Source: Atherinomorus stipes (taxonomy: Eukaryota; Chordata; Actinopteri; Atheriniformes; Atherinidae). From it: a stretch of DNA of 64,000 nt. Where the stretch lies: NCBI GenBank assembly GCA_023101725.1, contig JALJCO010012611.1:186001-250000 (forward strand), given 5' to 3'. Below the pieces are notes generated by a model. The model saw only the letters and a program-made list of their open reading frames with translations, was not told where the DNA came from and searched no databases. Of this stretch, positions 12,143 to 24,639 are shown in pieces; position 1 is the stretch's first letter; every line of letters starts with the position of its first letter. A program made the translations under genes and the position numbers.

Positions 12143-13735
12143 TGGATAGTTGGTTGCGCCACCTGACATTTTTTATGCACAGAAGAAAAACACAGTAAGA
12201 ATAAAAGAGGATTTAAACACTTTGAAATATAATTTAACAAACATGACTGTTTTTAACACATTGCTCCAGACTCAAAAATATGCTTTCCATCGATTTTGAA
12301 AAAACTTTTTAAAAATACAGTATCTTCTTGGCGCTGTATTTGTCACTGACCCTGGGACAGAATGTGGTGGCTTTGGTCTCAGTGAACTGGAGGCTGAATT
12401 TCTAACAGTGACTGCGACTCTGCCACCACCTCTAAGAGGCTATGAGACTGCAGACAGCTGGTCCGAAGCTCCGTGTACGTCTCTTTCTTTTGTTTTGGGC
12501 GTGTCTCATTGTTTCTCTCTTTTTCAGCTCGTGGAATCAGCGTCACGGTTGTCAGTGAGCGTGCTCGCTCTGAACGGCTGCTCCTCGTAGCGAGGTGGTA
12601 GGGACTACAGAAAACTCTTCATCTTTCCTAAATAAGCAACAACGTGGTCAAAGAACTGAGGACCCCCTGATCACCCTGAGTCAGGCGGGACCAGGTCTTT
12701 CTGACACTGCTGTGAAAAGTGTTGGGGAAGGGATGAAAGAAGGAAAACCAGAAGAAAAAGGTGTAGCACATGGCAATCCAAATAACATTGCTTCATTATG
12801 CAGTCAAGGTAAACGTGACGAGGGCCAGTTGGAGTTTGTCCTGATTCGGAGGGAGAATAAAACTGCTCCCAGTCCCAACACGGCGATAGCTAGCTCAGTT
12901 CAGCAAGCAGGTCAGTGCTGCAAGGTCCTCTGCTGGCTGACTGACAGTTTGCTCTTCCAGGGCTGAGTGGCCCGAGCAGCTCATGTGTAATGTAGCACCA
13001 CCATGGCTAGTTTCAGATGTCATGAAGAGGAACTGGCGGGAGGAGAGCAGCCACAGCAGATGCAGATCAACAGTCCAAGGCCCTGAAGCAAACGCAGCAA
13101 CACAAATGCCTGCTCAGGCAACCGGAAGAGGTGACAAAACACATCAGTGAGCCTGCCTTTCCGGATGCTTCCCACCCTCTCCTGTCACACATGTGAGACG
13201 CCTTCATGTCAGACAGAAATGGTCATTGAATGTGACAGGTAACGTTTGGAGATAGGACATGTGCATTTAACTACTTGTTACCGAGTAGCAGCTGGTTTCT
13301 ACAAACCAGAGAAAGCGGAGCTGTAAATATTGATACTGTAACTTCATTATCATCATCCTCACAGGTCATTAAGGCAATTAACTGTTCATGTGCATGAAGC
13401 AGATGTCAGGAGTACAGAGAAGCATAATTCAGGAGAAATGCTCATTACTGTTCCTATGGACAACAACAAAGAACCATCTCTTCCTTCTTATTTTCATGCA
13501 TTGAAATAACTACAAGTCTTAACAAAGATGGGAAAGAATTTTATGTTTAAAAACTTTCCACACTTTCCTCCCTGCTCAGCATTTCACCTGAGTATGCATC
13601 TAGCTGCTTTTCAACTCTTCATTGAGAACTTTTTGTCATGGTCTCTTTCGGAAGACCACCTTGCTGGTCTTCGTCCTCCTTCCTCTGTCATTCACACTCT
13701 TTCCAGGTCCAGCCTATCACGGCTTCACTGAGCCT
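12143..13735. other. No recognised feature
   Basis: A 123-codon plus frame at 12595-12966 has no domain, no paralogue in the window and no clear splice borders. Nothing else is discernible. Confidence 0.4.
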
Positions 13736-14151
13736 ACATTCACACTGCAGGCCTTGCTGCTCTGATCCGATTTTTTTTTTTTTTTACTGAAATCTGGTTT
13801 GTTCGTGTTTTCATATTATCATGTCCATATGACCTCTATCAGACTTCAGTCTGAACTGCCCACAGCTCTGTAGCGACCTAACCTGACTCCCGCCACCTGG
13901 TATTTGCAATACCATCTGGGGAGGGAGTTAACCCGATGTCATTTCAAATTAGTCTTTTTTTTCTAAAACTCTTGCATGTGATTGGATAGAAGATCTGTCC
14001 GTCATCTTGACTGACACGCTACTTCAGCCACTCACGTTGAACCGAATGACGCAACCCGTGACGTTACTCAGAGCGACACCAGAGCCACCACGCATAGAGG
14101 ATCGAGTTATCAAAACATGTTATCAAGCTCAAAAAGCTTCAGTCAAACAAC

Positions 14152-14232
14152 ATGGCGGCGGCGGCGACAGCTAGTACGAGCGGTGTACAGTCTGTGAACG
14201 ACTTTTGTCGAATGTGCAAAGAAAACCAATAG
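14152..14232 (+). pseudogene. Short Ala-rich open frame with CxxC-like start, TE-internal
   Basis: The ATG lies in a strong Kozak-like context (aacATGg). Translation gives an alanine-rich start followed by SVNDFCRMCKEN and a stop. The Phe-Cys-x-x-Cys-Lys motif looks like the beginning of a zinc-binding domain cut short by the TAG. It sits inside the 13736-15112 element, so it probably derives from the autonomous parent's gene. Function is unknown. At 26 codons it could be chance, although the GC-rich start codon environment differs from its surroundings. Confidence 0.3.
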
Positions 14233-14772
14233 CCAAATCAATTTCGTCGCTCTGATTCCTACGGCAAGCCGCCATGGTTGTTGTTGTCTGAAATAACTGA
14301 CTGACTACACTGCTGTCGCCTGTGCTTCTACATCACATCCGGCCAAAACGCCGCCCATCCTTCAAAAGTCCCACCCGCGATTAGTGATTGGCTCCTATTA
14401 TTCTCTAACCAGACGAAATCACCTATAACTGTCGCCTTACTCAGATGGAGTGCGTGAGGAAAGGGAACGCCCCCGCGTGTACTTGTTGAACGCACCCAGA
14501 TGATGTAAATCAGGTTAGTAGCGACCTGCGTGCACGGGGGTAAACATGGATGCTGTTAGCATGTCTATCAAAGTCAAAATATCATCTGACCTTGTTCCTT
14601 CCATTGTGTCCATTCAATCTTACCGTATCCTGTCTCACTTCACGTCTGTCTCACTTCTGTAACGTCAAAGTCAGATGAAATGCAACATGACATTCAGACT
14701 TCGACACAGCTCGGATATGATTTTGATTTAAGACCACATATGAAAAAAGAAATGGATTTGCGCCGTTCAGAC

Positions 14773-15037
14773 TAGGGCTAAAAGATATATCGTTATCGTA
14801 ACCAGATCGAGATATGGACATTCAAGATATTAATATCGCAAAAGCAACTATATAAAACATATAGATTTCCCCTGCGCTTGTCCTGCATCTAAAGCTCTGG
14901 AAGTCACAAACAAAACTGCACTTTCCACCAAAGTACTTGGTTTTCAACAAACCCGCAGTCATATTGTATCGTATCGATATTGAGATGTCTGGCATGAATA
15001 TCGAGATATGAAATTTTGTCCATATCGTTCAGCCCTA
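14773..15037. mobile_element. 265-bp hAT MITE (reference copy of the hyper-converted element at 45937)
   Basis: GTTCAGAC is duplicated at 14765-14772 and 15038-15045. The ends are TAGGGCTAAAAGATATATCG on the left and CATATCGTTCAGCCCTA on the right, inverted repeats with some mismatches. AT-rich interior with many ATATCG steps. It is nested in the 13736-15112 element. Its reverse complement aligns without a gap to 45937-46201. Confidence 0.95.
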
Positions 15038-15499
15038 GTTCAGACTGTCAGTAATAATCTGAAATGAGTTGCATGTGAGCAAAAGCTGAGAACTGAGCTG
15101 CAGTGTGAACGTGGTCTGGCCCTCATCTCATCAGGTGATGAAGGCAGAGATCAGAGAGGTCCTGCAGGACAAACAAGGGTGAAACAAGGTTAATAAGTCT
15201 TCATCTTTATTTCACGTCACTCATGGCATGTGCTATAGACTTCCCCACATTCACAACCGAATCGCTCTGCAGTTGTACAGCCTTGTTTCTGTGTGTTTGT
15301 GTGTGAGTGACATGTTTCAGTATGTCAGGTGTATATGAGAGAGTGGGAGCTGTAAACAGATGGAGCTAAAATTGACATTTAGCTGGTTAATTCTGACAGG
15401 ACCGGGCTCGGGCTGGAGTAAGGCCTGATGGACCGCTGCCAAGCGGCCCTGAGGTTTTCTTGAGCCTTTTTTCACATCTGGGATGTCCTGGTAGCCAGT

Positions 15500-15713
15500 G
15501 TCTAAAGCTGTGGTGGGAACCTTGGCCCTCACCCTGCAGGTTTTCCACATGTCCTTGCTTCTGCACAACTGATTTAAATGACTGAGTCACTGTGCAGGGC
15601 TTGATAGGCGGTTAAGATCCATTTGATTTGAATCAGGTGTGCTGGAGTGAGGACACGTGGAAAACCTGACGGGACTGTGGCCCTCGAGGAGCAGGGTCCC
15701 CACCCCTGGTCTA
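15500..15713. mobile_element. Palindromic MITE, family B copy 2
   Basis: CCTGCAGGTTTTCCACATGT on the left mirrors acacgtggaaaacctg on the right around a centre near 15600. The right end CCTCGAGGAGCAGGG matches the family. The left end is degraded. Confidence 0.75.
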
Positions 15714-15789
15714 AAGGGAAGGATGAAATATGAAATATCATTTCTTCCTTTATACCCAGTCAGAAAAGAACATTTTCAGCATACTGGTT

Positions 15790-16470
15790 CCTCAAGGCTG
15801 TGGATGCTGGGCGGCTGCGTTGGCTGACTCGTCTCTGCAGCATCGCGTGGACATCAGGGCCAGTGTCTCTGGATTGGCAGACTGGGGTGGTGGTCCCGCT
15901 CTTCAAAAGGCGGGATCGGAGGGTGTGCTCCAACTACAGGGGGATCATACTCCCAAACCTCCCCAGTAAAGTCTATTCAGGGGTCCTGGAGAGGAGGGTC
16001 GTTTGGCTAGTCAAACCTCAGATTGATGATATGTGTGGTTCTTGTCCTGGTCGTGGAACAGTGGACCAGCTCTACACCCTCTTCAGGGTCCTGGAGGGGC
16101 CATGGGAGTTCACCCAACCAGTCTACATGTGCTTTGTGGACTTGAAGAAGGTGTTTCACTGTGTCCCTTAGGGACTCCTGTGGAGGGTGCTCTGGGACTA
16201 TGGACCCTCAGATCCATTTCCGGTGAGGGTTTGACTCCTCCAGGGCTGCCCTTCGTCACCAGCTCTGTTCATGACCTTCATGGACACCTAGACACAGCTG
16301 AGGTGTTAGGGGGATCCGGTTTGGTGGCCCCAGGATTGGTTGTCTGCTTTTTGCAGATGATGTGGTTCTGTTGGCTTCATCGGGTCGTGACCTCCAACTC
16401 TCACTGGAGCGATTTGCAGTAGAGTGTGAAGCAGCTGGGATGAGAATCAGCTCCTCTAAATGAGACCATG
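15790..16470 (+). pseudogene. Non-LTR retrotransposon reverse-transcriptase fragment
   Basis: Frames read WQTGVVVPLFKRRDRRVCSN and YRGIILPNLPSKVYSGVLER, then a Pro-Gly-Arg-Gly-Thr-x-Asp-Gln-Leu block, VYMCFVDLKKVFHCVP, a frame change and a stop. Near 16346 comes LQMMWF in one frame, corresponding to the F-A-D-D catalytic box in another (ttgcagatgatgtggttctg), followed by the usual S-L-E-R-F segment. This is the order of RT motifs of a LINE. Stops and frameshifts make it dead, and it lacks both the endonuclease and the 3' end. The clade was not assigned. Confidence 0.9.
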
Positions 16471-16474
16471 GTCC

Positions 16475-17059
16475 TAAACTGGAAAAAGGGTCAGGGTTTA
16501 GGTCTTGCTGTCCTGGATTCAGTCCGTGACTTCAGTCCCAGTTGTTCTCGTAGGTTGAGCACTCACCAGGAAGGACAAAGAATAATTATGTAACTTTTTG
16601 TCTGCACTTTGGTTTAGATACTGATGAGTGAGCCACTGTGGTCCATCTGCCTTGGGGCACGTCTCATGGTTTCCTCAAATGAACGAGACTTGAATGACCT
16701 GGATTCTTGCAGCAGGTCAGACAACTCTGCGTGGTCTCGTGGTTGTTTTCTGAAATGTTATGAGCACGAAACCGTCGTCATCAGATGAAAAGAGACAGCA
16801 AAACTCCAGTCCAGCTGGTGGTGTCACCACCCCTTTTTCCTCCGCTCCCTCCCGCCCCCTTGCGTCAAGCATTCCAACCTTGGCAATCGCGCAGACGGCC
16901 TCTTCCAACCGTTCCGTTCTAACGAGTGTTCTGGACTTTTGGCACAGTCACATGGTGAAAAAAATGAAGATCTAATCCCATATCTGGACGTGAGGATGTT
17001 TTAATCGTCACAAAAGTAACCATGTGACCCTACCTTTAGAGAAAATTGGGTGGTTCAAC
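16475..17059. other. No recognised feature
   Basis: Possible leftover 3' sequence of the preceding LINE, otherwise nothing identifiable. Confidence 0.35.
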
Positions 17060-20000
17060 TAGGTCTATATCAGAAACTTTAATCCCAGTCAGCAGTACAA
17101 CCTTTAATCTCAGTCAGCATCAGAACCTTTAATCCCAGGAAGCAGTGGAACCTTTAATCCCAGGAAGCAGTGGAACCTTTAATCCAAGTCAACATCAGAA
17201 GCTGTCATCCCAGTCAGCATCCAGAATCTTTAATCCCAGTCAACATCAGAACCTTTAATCCCAGTCACCATCAGAACCTTTAATCCCACTTGGTATCAGA
17301 ACCTTTCATCCCAGTCAGCATCAGAACCTTTAATCCCAGTCAGCAGTGGAACCTTTAATCCCAGTAAGCATCAGAACCTTTAAATCAAGTCAACATCAGA
17401 AGCTGTCATCCCAGTCAGCATCCAGAATCTTTAATCCCAGTCAACATCAGAACCTTTAATCCCAGGAAGCAGTGGAACCTTTAATCCCAGTCAGCAGTGG
17501 AACCTTTAATCCCAGTAAGCATCAGAACCTTTAATCCAAGTCAACATCAGAAGCTGTCATCCCAGTCAGCATCCAGAATCTTTAATCCCAGTCAACATCA
17601 GAACCTTTAATCCCAGGAAGCAGTGGAACCTTTAATCCCAGTCAGCATCACAACCTTTAATCCCAGTCAGCAGTGGAACCTTTAATCCCAGTCAGCATCA
17701 CAACCTTTAATCCCAGTCAGCAGTGGAACCTTTAATCCCAGTAAGCATCAGAACCTTTAATCCAAGTCAACATCAGAAGCTGTCATCCCAGTCAGCATCC
17801 AGAATCTTTAATCCCAGTCTACATCAGAACCTTTAATCCCAGTCAGCATCCAGAGCCTTTAATCCCAGTCAACATCAGAAACTTTAATCCCAGTCAGCAT
17901 CAGAACCTTTATTCCCTCTCAGTATCAGAACCTTTAATCCCAGTCAGCATTACAACCTTTATTCCCTCTCAGTATCAGAACCTTTAATCCCAGACAAAAT
18001 CAGAACCTTTAATCTCAGTCAGCATCAGAACCTTCAATCCCAGTCAACATCAGAACCTTCAATCCCAGTCAACATCAGAACCTTTAATCCAAGTCAACAT
18101 CAGAACCTTTAATCCCAGTAAGTATCCAGAACCTTTAATCCCAGTCAACTTTAGAACCTTTAATCCCAGTCAACTTTAGAACCTTTAATCCCAGTCAGCA
18201 TCAGAAATTTTAATCCAAGTCAGCATCAGATCCTTTAATCCCAGACAAAATCAGAACCTTTAATCTCAGTCAGCATCAGAACCTTCAATCCCAGTCAACA
18301 TCAGAACCTTCAATCCCAGTCAACATCAGAACCTTTAATCCAAGTCAACATCAGAACCTTTAATCCCAGTCAGTATCAGAAATTTTAACCCAAGTCAGCA
18401 TCAGATCCTTTAATCCAAGTCAGCATCAGAACGATTAATCCCAGCCAGCATCAGAACCTTACTCACGGTCAGTATCAGAACCTTCAATCCCAGTGAGTAT
18501 CAAAACCTTTAATCCGAGTCAATTTTCAAAACCTTTTAATCCAGTCAAGATCAGAACCTTTAATCCCAGTCAGTATCCTGAATTTTAAATCCAGTCAGAT
18601 CTGAACATTTGAACCTTTAATCCCAGTCAGCATCCAGAAACTTCAATTTCAGTTAGCATCTAGAACCTTTAATCCCAGTCAGCATCAGAACCTTTAATCC
18701 CAGTCAGCATCAGAACCTTTAAACCCAGTCAGCACCCAGAACCTTTCATCACAGTCAGCATCAGAACCTTTAATCCCAGTCAGCATCAGGACCTTTAATC
18801 CCAGTCAGCATCCAGAAACTTCAATCTCAGTCAGCATCTAGAACCTTTAATCCAAGTCAGCATCAGAACCTTTCATCCCAGTCAGCATCAGAACCTTTCA
18901 TCCCAGTCAGCATCAGAACCTTTAATCCCAGTCAGCATCAGGACCTCAGAACCTTTAATCCCAATCAACATCAGAACCTTTAATCCCAGTCAGCATCAGA
19001 GCCTTTCATCCCAGTCAGCAGTGGAACATTTAATCCCAGTCAGCATCAGAACTTTTAGTCTCAGTCAGCGTCAGAACTTTGAAACTCAGCATCTAAAACC
19101 TTTCATCCCAATCAACATCCAGACCCCCCCAGTCAGCATCCCAAATCTTTAATTCCAGTCAACATAAGAACCTTTAATCCAAGTTAGCATCAGAAACTCA
19201 TAACCTTTAATCCCAATTTACATCAGAACCTCAGAACTTGTAATGCCTGTCAACATCAGAACCTTTATTCCCAGTCAACATCAGAACTTTTAATCCCAGT
19301 CAGCATCATAACCTTTAATCCCGGTTAGCGTCCAGAATCTTTAATCCCAGTCAGCATCAGAACCTTTAATCCCACTTAGTATCAGAACCTTTCATCCCAG
19401 TCAGCAGTGGAACCTTTAATCCCAGTAAACATCAGAACCTTTAATCCCAGTCAGCATCATAACCTTTAATCCCGGTTAGCGTCCAGAATCTTTAATCCCA
19501 GTCAGTCTCAGAACCTTTAATCCCTGTCAGCATCAGAACCTTTTATCACATACAAAATCAGAACCTTTAATCCCAGTGAGCAGTGGAACTTTTAATCCCA
19601 GTCAGCATCCAGAACCTTTAATCCCAGTCAACATCAGAATGTTTAATCCCAGTCAGCATCAGAACCTTTAATCCCAGACAACATTGGAACCTTTAATCCC
19701 AGTCAGCCTCAGAACCTTTTATCTAAGTGAGCATCAGAACTTTTAATCTCAGTCAGCATCAGAACCTTTAATCCCAGTCAGCATTAGAACTGTTAATCAC
19801 ATTTAGCACCAGAACCTTTAATCCCAGTCAGCATCAGAACCTTTAATCCCAGTCAGCATCAGAACTGTTAATCCCAGTCAGCATCAGAACCTTTAATCCC
19901 AGTCAGCTTCCAGAACCTTTAATCTCAGTCAGCATCAGAACCTTTAATCCCAGTCAGCATCAGAACCTTTTTTTTTTTTTTTAAAGGATTTTTTGGGCAC

Positions 20001-20258
20001 TAGTGGCCTTTATATGACAGTGTATAGTGACAGGAAAGGGGCAGAGAGAGTGGGGCGTGACATGCAGCAAAGGGACCTGGACCGGGAATCGAACCGGGCC
20101 GACTGCGCTGCGGAACTGAAGCCTCTGTGAATGGGGCGGCTGCTCAACCAACTGAGCTAATCACGTCCCCCAGCATCAGAACCTTTAATCCCAGTCAGCA
20201 TCAGAACTGTTAATCCCACTTAGCATCAGAACCTTTAATCCCAGTCAGCATCCAGACA
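17060..20258. repeat. Large 25-bp minisatellite (about 3.2 kb)
   Basis: The consensus unit is AGTCAGCATCAGAACCTTTAATCCC with drift (AACATC, AGTGGA, CTTCAATC variants), about 120 units. Higher-order structure is visible: a block containing gaagctgtcatcccagtcag recurs near 17190, 17398, 17550 and 17775. A run starting acaaaatcagaacc near 17994 recurs 250 bp later. The array is split by a SINE at 19971-20170. Non-coding. Confidence 0.97.
19971..20170 (-). mobile_element. tRNA-headed SINE inserted in the minisatellite
   Basis: On the minus strand the head reads TAGCTCAGTTGGTTGAGCAG (A-box-like) and GGTTCGATTCC (B box). A body with the CACTCTCTCTGCCCC stretch follows, then an A-rich tail (the T run at 19968-19982). 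The minisatellite resumes immediately with cagcatcagaacc on both sides, which would be the target duplication, although the array itself repeats that motif. Confidence 0.92.
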
Positions 20259-20993
20259 TCATGTTCCGGTTCAGCCTCAGTTCAGATTATGAGCATAAAT
20301 GATGTAAGATGAATGTAGCAATAGATACAAAACCTTATAGACGAACCAGAACCAGAATTTATTCCTAGAAATAAGTCACAGAACAACAGTGACCAGCCTT
20401 TCCTGCAGCTCATTCTCTCAAGCCTTGGCTTTGGAAAGAAAAAAGAAAATCAGAAGCAGAATTTTGTAGAATTGACCACATTCTTGTTAAACCCTGTCTG
20501 CAGACGTCAGATGGATTAAGGATGAGATTACACTGTCCAGCAGGGGAAGAGTTTCTAGTGATGGCAAACACAAGAGGGTGCAGACCACCACCGTCGTGCT
20601 GCGCTCCGAGTAAAAACGCCAGTTCAGCTACATTTAGATGAGCAAGTGTAAAGAAATATTTTTTTATTTTAGTTATTTTCTTTCCAGTATTTTGTAAGAA
20701 GCCATGTTGAGGAAGAAAACCCTCCAAAAAACTTGAAATTGATATGCTGAAGAAAATGTTTTTTATGTTTGTTTCTGTCCTCTGTGTCTTTTGTCAGCAG
20801 TGTCCAGCTGGATCTTTTTTGCACTAGATTTAAAAAGTGGGGGCACAACAGCCCCCCCAGATGGCTCGCAGTGGCCCTGGATGGAAGCTGCATCAGGGAG
20901 TGGTGCTGATGGGAAATGTAGTCAACGCTCTGAGGGACAAAGAACCGAAACAATGTGATTGATTCGTTCATCACCTGCTGAAGTGAACGGGAC
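20259..20993. other. No recognised feature
   Basis: Unique-looking sequence. A 105-codon minus frame at 20410-20727 has no recognised domain. Confidence 0.4.
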
Positions 20994-21136
20994 GGATCTG
21001 GATCTGGATCTGGATCGGATTTGGATCTGGATTTGGATCTGGATCTGGATCTGGATCTGGATCTGGATCTGGATTTGGATCTGGATCTGGATCTGGATTT
21101 GGATGGATCTGGATCTGGATCAGGATCTGGATGCTT
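20994..21136. repeat. GGATCT hexamer array
   Basis: About 23 units of GGATCT/GGATTT with two breaks. It yields artificial DLDL or WIWI frames on + and DPDP on minus. There is no reason to think it is translated. Confidence 0.97.
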
Positions 21137-22743
21137 GGTGGGGCTCGTTCAGAGCTCTGGATGGGAACACTTGTTATCCTTTTTCCCATTTTGATTTGAC
21201 TTGTGAATTGGATCCAATTGTTCCTTAAAAAAGAAAATGTGTTTGGGTTTTTTAAAGTGAAATTACATGCTGTAGCAGTACGGAGGGCAGAGTGGGGGTG
21301 GGGGGGTGGTGGCAGGGTGGCATACAGAGTCCAGTCATTAATCTTGTAGGGTTTTCAAAATATTTCACATCACAGACCGGGCAGCAGTCATCAGTGAATC
21401 CCACCGTGGCTGCAATCAGTGACAATACGATGAAAAATTAAAGACTCGTGTGCGTCCCCCGTTTTATGCACTGAAGCATATTTTGTGTAGTGCTTAGGAA
21501 TATTAAAGCATAATTTATATTTCAGGAGTTTGACACCTTGACATTTTGGCACCTCTGTTTTGAATTTCAGCATGCGGTTTGACATGTTTGTATTAATAAC
21601 ATTGTGATCTCGGAGGGCCATGGCCTCCGGCTACTTGAGCAAGACTACTAAAGAAAGAGATTTCAAAAGGAATTGTAGAGCAGCCCAGGGACTCGTCAAA
21701 ATCAGCCCTGATACTGGTGCCCTGATAAAAATCCATTACCCACAAATGTGAGGGGGATGGTGGAGAGTGTCTGTGTGAATGAAACTGAGGGCGAGTTTCT
21801 TTTTCCCCCTTTTCTCTCTCTCTTTTTGCTTTCCACGTATGGACCTTATCACAGCATCATCCTTCTGGGTCTGATCATTTTAAGCCCTTTCCACTTTTCA
21901 TTACCTTTTTTATTCCTTTTTATTCTATGGCAGATTCAATTATTTTGTAAATTTTTTATACAAATTGGGCGATAATAGGATGAATAATCTGGATTTATTA
22001 AATACTAAAAACAATTTTTATGATGTTTGGCAAACAACCCACAAAAATCTTCCATTCACACGTATTTTCCAAACACGAGGAGCTGGAACTGGTCACAGAT
22101 TTCTAATACCCAAGTCTTCCTGGACTCTGATCTTCACATAAAACCATTTAAACTATACCGAAGTAACCTGCAGAGCTGGCGTCACTGCTGACTCGGGGCG
22201 GCCAGAATGTCCCTGAACGACACAGTTTTCTCATATTGATGTTAGATTCACTAGACTGTCGTAACTGGACTCGAACCTGTAGAATTACTGACCAAAAAGG
22301 CTCTGAAACTCTTTTACAGGGAAAGAAATCAGCGTCACTGCTGTTATATCCTTACTCAATATAAGTTTTTATCTTTTGGGAATTAGAAAACATTTGAATT
22401 TGCCTATTCCATGTACAAAATATTAAATAGACCTGCACCTCCACCATAAAAGACTGTATATGTCAAACTAAAATTCTGAAGGACCAGTAGAACCACCACA
22501 AGAGGAGACTGAGAGGACCCCCACCGATTGGTGAGGGGTAGAGACATCTGGAACCGATACCAGCAGGGATAAGAGACACATGCAGCACTTTCACTTCCCA
22601 TTTAACTGGTTTATGAACAACCAAACCAGTTCTCACCGCTGGATAGAAGCTCTGCAGCACAGATCCATAAATGCACGGATCTGGATTCATCTGACCTGCT
22701 TCTGTTTAACCCTTTTTCATATGGTGTCATGTAGAGTCATCAC
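21137..22743. other. No recognised feature
   Basis: AT-rich, with a short G-rich stretch near 21290-21320. Small open frames only. Confidence 0.4.
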
Positions 22744-22800
22744 ACCCTCCAATTAAGGAAAAGGCCAAGTTCACAATAGTAATTCAAATAACAAGAAACT
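22744..22800 (-). repeat. Dispersed repeat fragment, copy 2
   Basis: Inverted copy of 786-850; its reverse complement contains tttcttgttatttgaatt. Confidence 0.5.
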
Positions 22801-23767
22801 AATAATAAATAAAAAATTACAAAGTTATAATTTAGTGAAACAAAATATTGCTTTTGAATTATGGTTAGAATTAATAATGAAAAAAAAACAAACAAAACTA
22901 TCAAAGACACATCAGAGCACCTTTCCCATGAACATGGACCAACATACCTGTCAGCAGGTGCAGACGTCTGATTGGACGTTACAGAAAACACCTGATTGCA
23001 GTGATTGTCTCAAAGTGTTGCTTAGCAACATTTTAGCTTTGGAGCCCCATCATGCTTGTTTACTTTTTATTTTTTGTGTGTTTGTTTTTAATATTTCTGT
23101 TAAACCACAATTCAGAATCAGTGTCATGATTTTCAGAGAATTTTTATTCATTATTACTTTTGTCAGTTTTAACTTATTTCACTGACAGATGATTTTTTTC
23201 TAATCAATAATATGAATAATTTTGAAGACGACTGTATATGTAGGCTATGTATACATGTACCACACTCTTTGTTTGTCCCCTATGCTTTGCTCCTGTGTAA
23301 GTACATGGTAAAGTCACTTTAGTGTTCAGTGTTTTGTCTTTTATTTTCAATAAGACACTCCAACCACATGCACTTGAAAATTTCTCTTTAACTTTGCTTT
23401 TTTGCGACATTAACTGTAGCTAATTTTTTAGTACTTGGTTGCTGTGTGTTTTGTCATGATCTGCAACAGTACAATCAGATGCAAATTAGCTGCCAGACTA
23501 ATGGACCCTTTTCATGATTGATGCATACGTCACTCGTGAATGCACGTAACTGCACAACGCCGTCTCTGCAGTTTGGCTCATTGAAAGTGAGCTTCTCTAT
23601 CGAGTGAATTTAAAACAAAGACTAAAAAAAATGGATGTAGCATCCTGTCATGTCTGAATAGGGGAAAGTGAAGCTAGTTGGATGTTTCCGACTGTCGCCA
23701 TCTTGCGTGTCATCATGCAAATGATTGACAGCCAACTTACTCTGGGCTAAACGCTAACACAGCTAAA
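22801..23767. other. No recognised feature
   Basis: AT-rich sequence. The start may be the interior of the repeat whose end lies at 22744-22800. Confidence 0.35.
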
Positions 23768-24009
23768 ATGGTAAATGGACTGTACTTATATAGCGCTTTT
23801 CCAGTCATACTAACCGCTCAAAGTGCTTTACATATCACATTCACCCAGTCACACACACATTCATACCCCGATAGGCACATCGGGAGGAAACTTGGGGTTC
23901 AGTGTCTTGCCCAAGGACACTTCGGCATGTAGTCTGGGGAAGCCTGGAATTGATCCCACAACCCTCCGTTTGAAAGACGACTGCTCTTCCACCTGAGCTA
24001 CAGCCGCCC
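23768..24009 (-). mobile_element. tRNA-headed SINE, near full length
   Basis: On the minus strand the head reads TGTAGCTCAGGTGGAAGAGC (A box) and GGGATCAATTCC (decayed B box). A conserved teleost SINE body with GTCCTTGGGCAAGACACTGA follows. The LINE-like tail contains AAAGCGCTATATAAGTACAG and ends TCCATTTACCATTTT at 23768. The Pol III boxes are in the correct order for a tRNA-derived SINE. Confidence 0.92.
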
Positions 24010-24045
24010 AGCTAACTTGAAACTAACAGTAGCTAACAAAGATTA

Positions 24046-24518
24046 TGCTGCGTTTCATTTCCTCAGAACTGGGAAGTGGGAACTGGGGGGGTGACGTCAC
24101 AGCTGTCCAACTTGCATTCCAGTTGACTGGTCGGAGAACCATTTAGAAGCCTAGCAAAACAATGTGTTTGCTAAGGCTATTGTTATTAGCCGTTGTTAGC
24201 ACAGCTAGTGTTGTAGTTTACATGTACCACATGAAAAATATGAATTATACTACAGCAGCTACCCCCTACATCTATAGGGCTACGTGTACGACTGTTTTAA
24301 TGCAACAAAATATTAGTAAGAAGTGTAAATAAATGTAACATTACAGGAGCTTCTAAAACTGCTAACACCGGGCGCGGCCATCTTTAAATCTGAATTTGGA
24401 GCTGCGAGGATTGTCCGACTTTCCGAGTGGGAAATTCTACTTCGGGGGGCCGTTCCAGTTGAAACTTCCAACTCGGAACTGGGAATTTTCGAGTACCGAG
24501 TTCAAATGGAACGCAGCA
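24046..24518. mobile_element. PIF/Harbinger-like MITE with TTA duplication
   Basis: The ends TGCTGCGTTTCATTT and AAATGGAACGCAGCA are inverted repeats, flanked by TTA at 24043-24045 and 24519-24521. A 3-bp TTA duplication is the Harbinger signature. The interior is foldback-like (gggaactggg, gggaattttcgag). No coding capacity. Confidence 0.88.
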
Positions 24519-24639
24519 TTAGGCCCCTAAGCGGGCTAAAGGTAAGGCATGTTTGGACTTGCTGTTAGGTGCTAAAACCACGATTTTGCTACTTTGCTGC
24601 AGATGAGACCTTACTGAGAGCTAGAAGGAGCTAACTGTT

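Larger units (their letters stand above)
13736..15112. mobile_element. DNA transposon remnant with TIRs, host of a nested hAT MITE
   Basis: It starts ACATTCACACTGCAG and ends CTGCAGTGTGAACGT, inverted repeats with one mismatch. Subterminal sequence refers to itself (gtagcgacct near 13871 and near 14518). The element is interrupted at 14773-15037 by a hAT MITE. A 26-codon open frame begins in its middle (14152). Confidence 0.75.

Noticed and set aside
12595..12966. A 123-codon plus frame starting with ATGG
   Set aside because: No domain, no splice context and no repeat in the window. Not enough to call a gene.
20079..20170. tRNA gene
   Set aside because: A and B boxes are present but the head is joined to a SINE body and A tail. 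The same holds at 23920-24009, 51790-51874 and 63045-63129.
17060..20258. CRISPR-like or satellite-centromere array
   Set aside because: No spacers, and the short 25-bp unit with loose drift in a 3-kb island fits a minisatellite, not a centromere.
20959..21228. Frame with WIWI or DLDL repeats
   Set aside because: Translation of a GGATCT hexamer array; all frames on both strands are open for the same reason.
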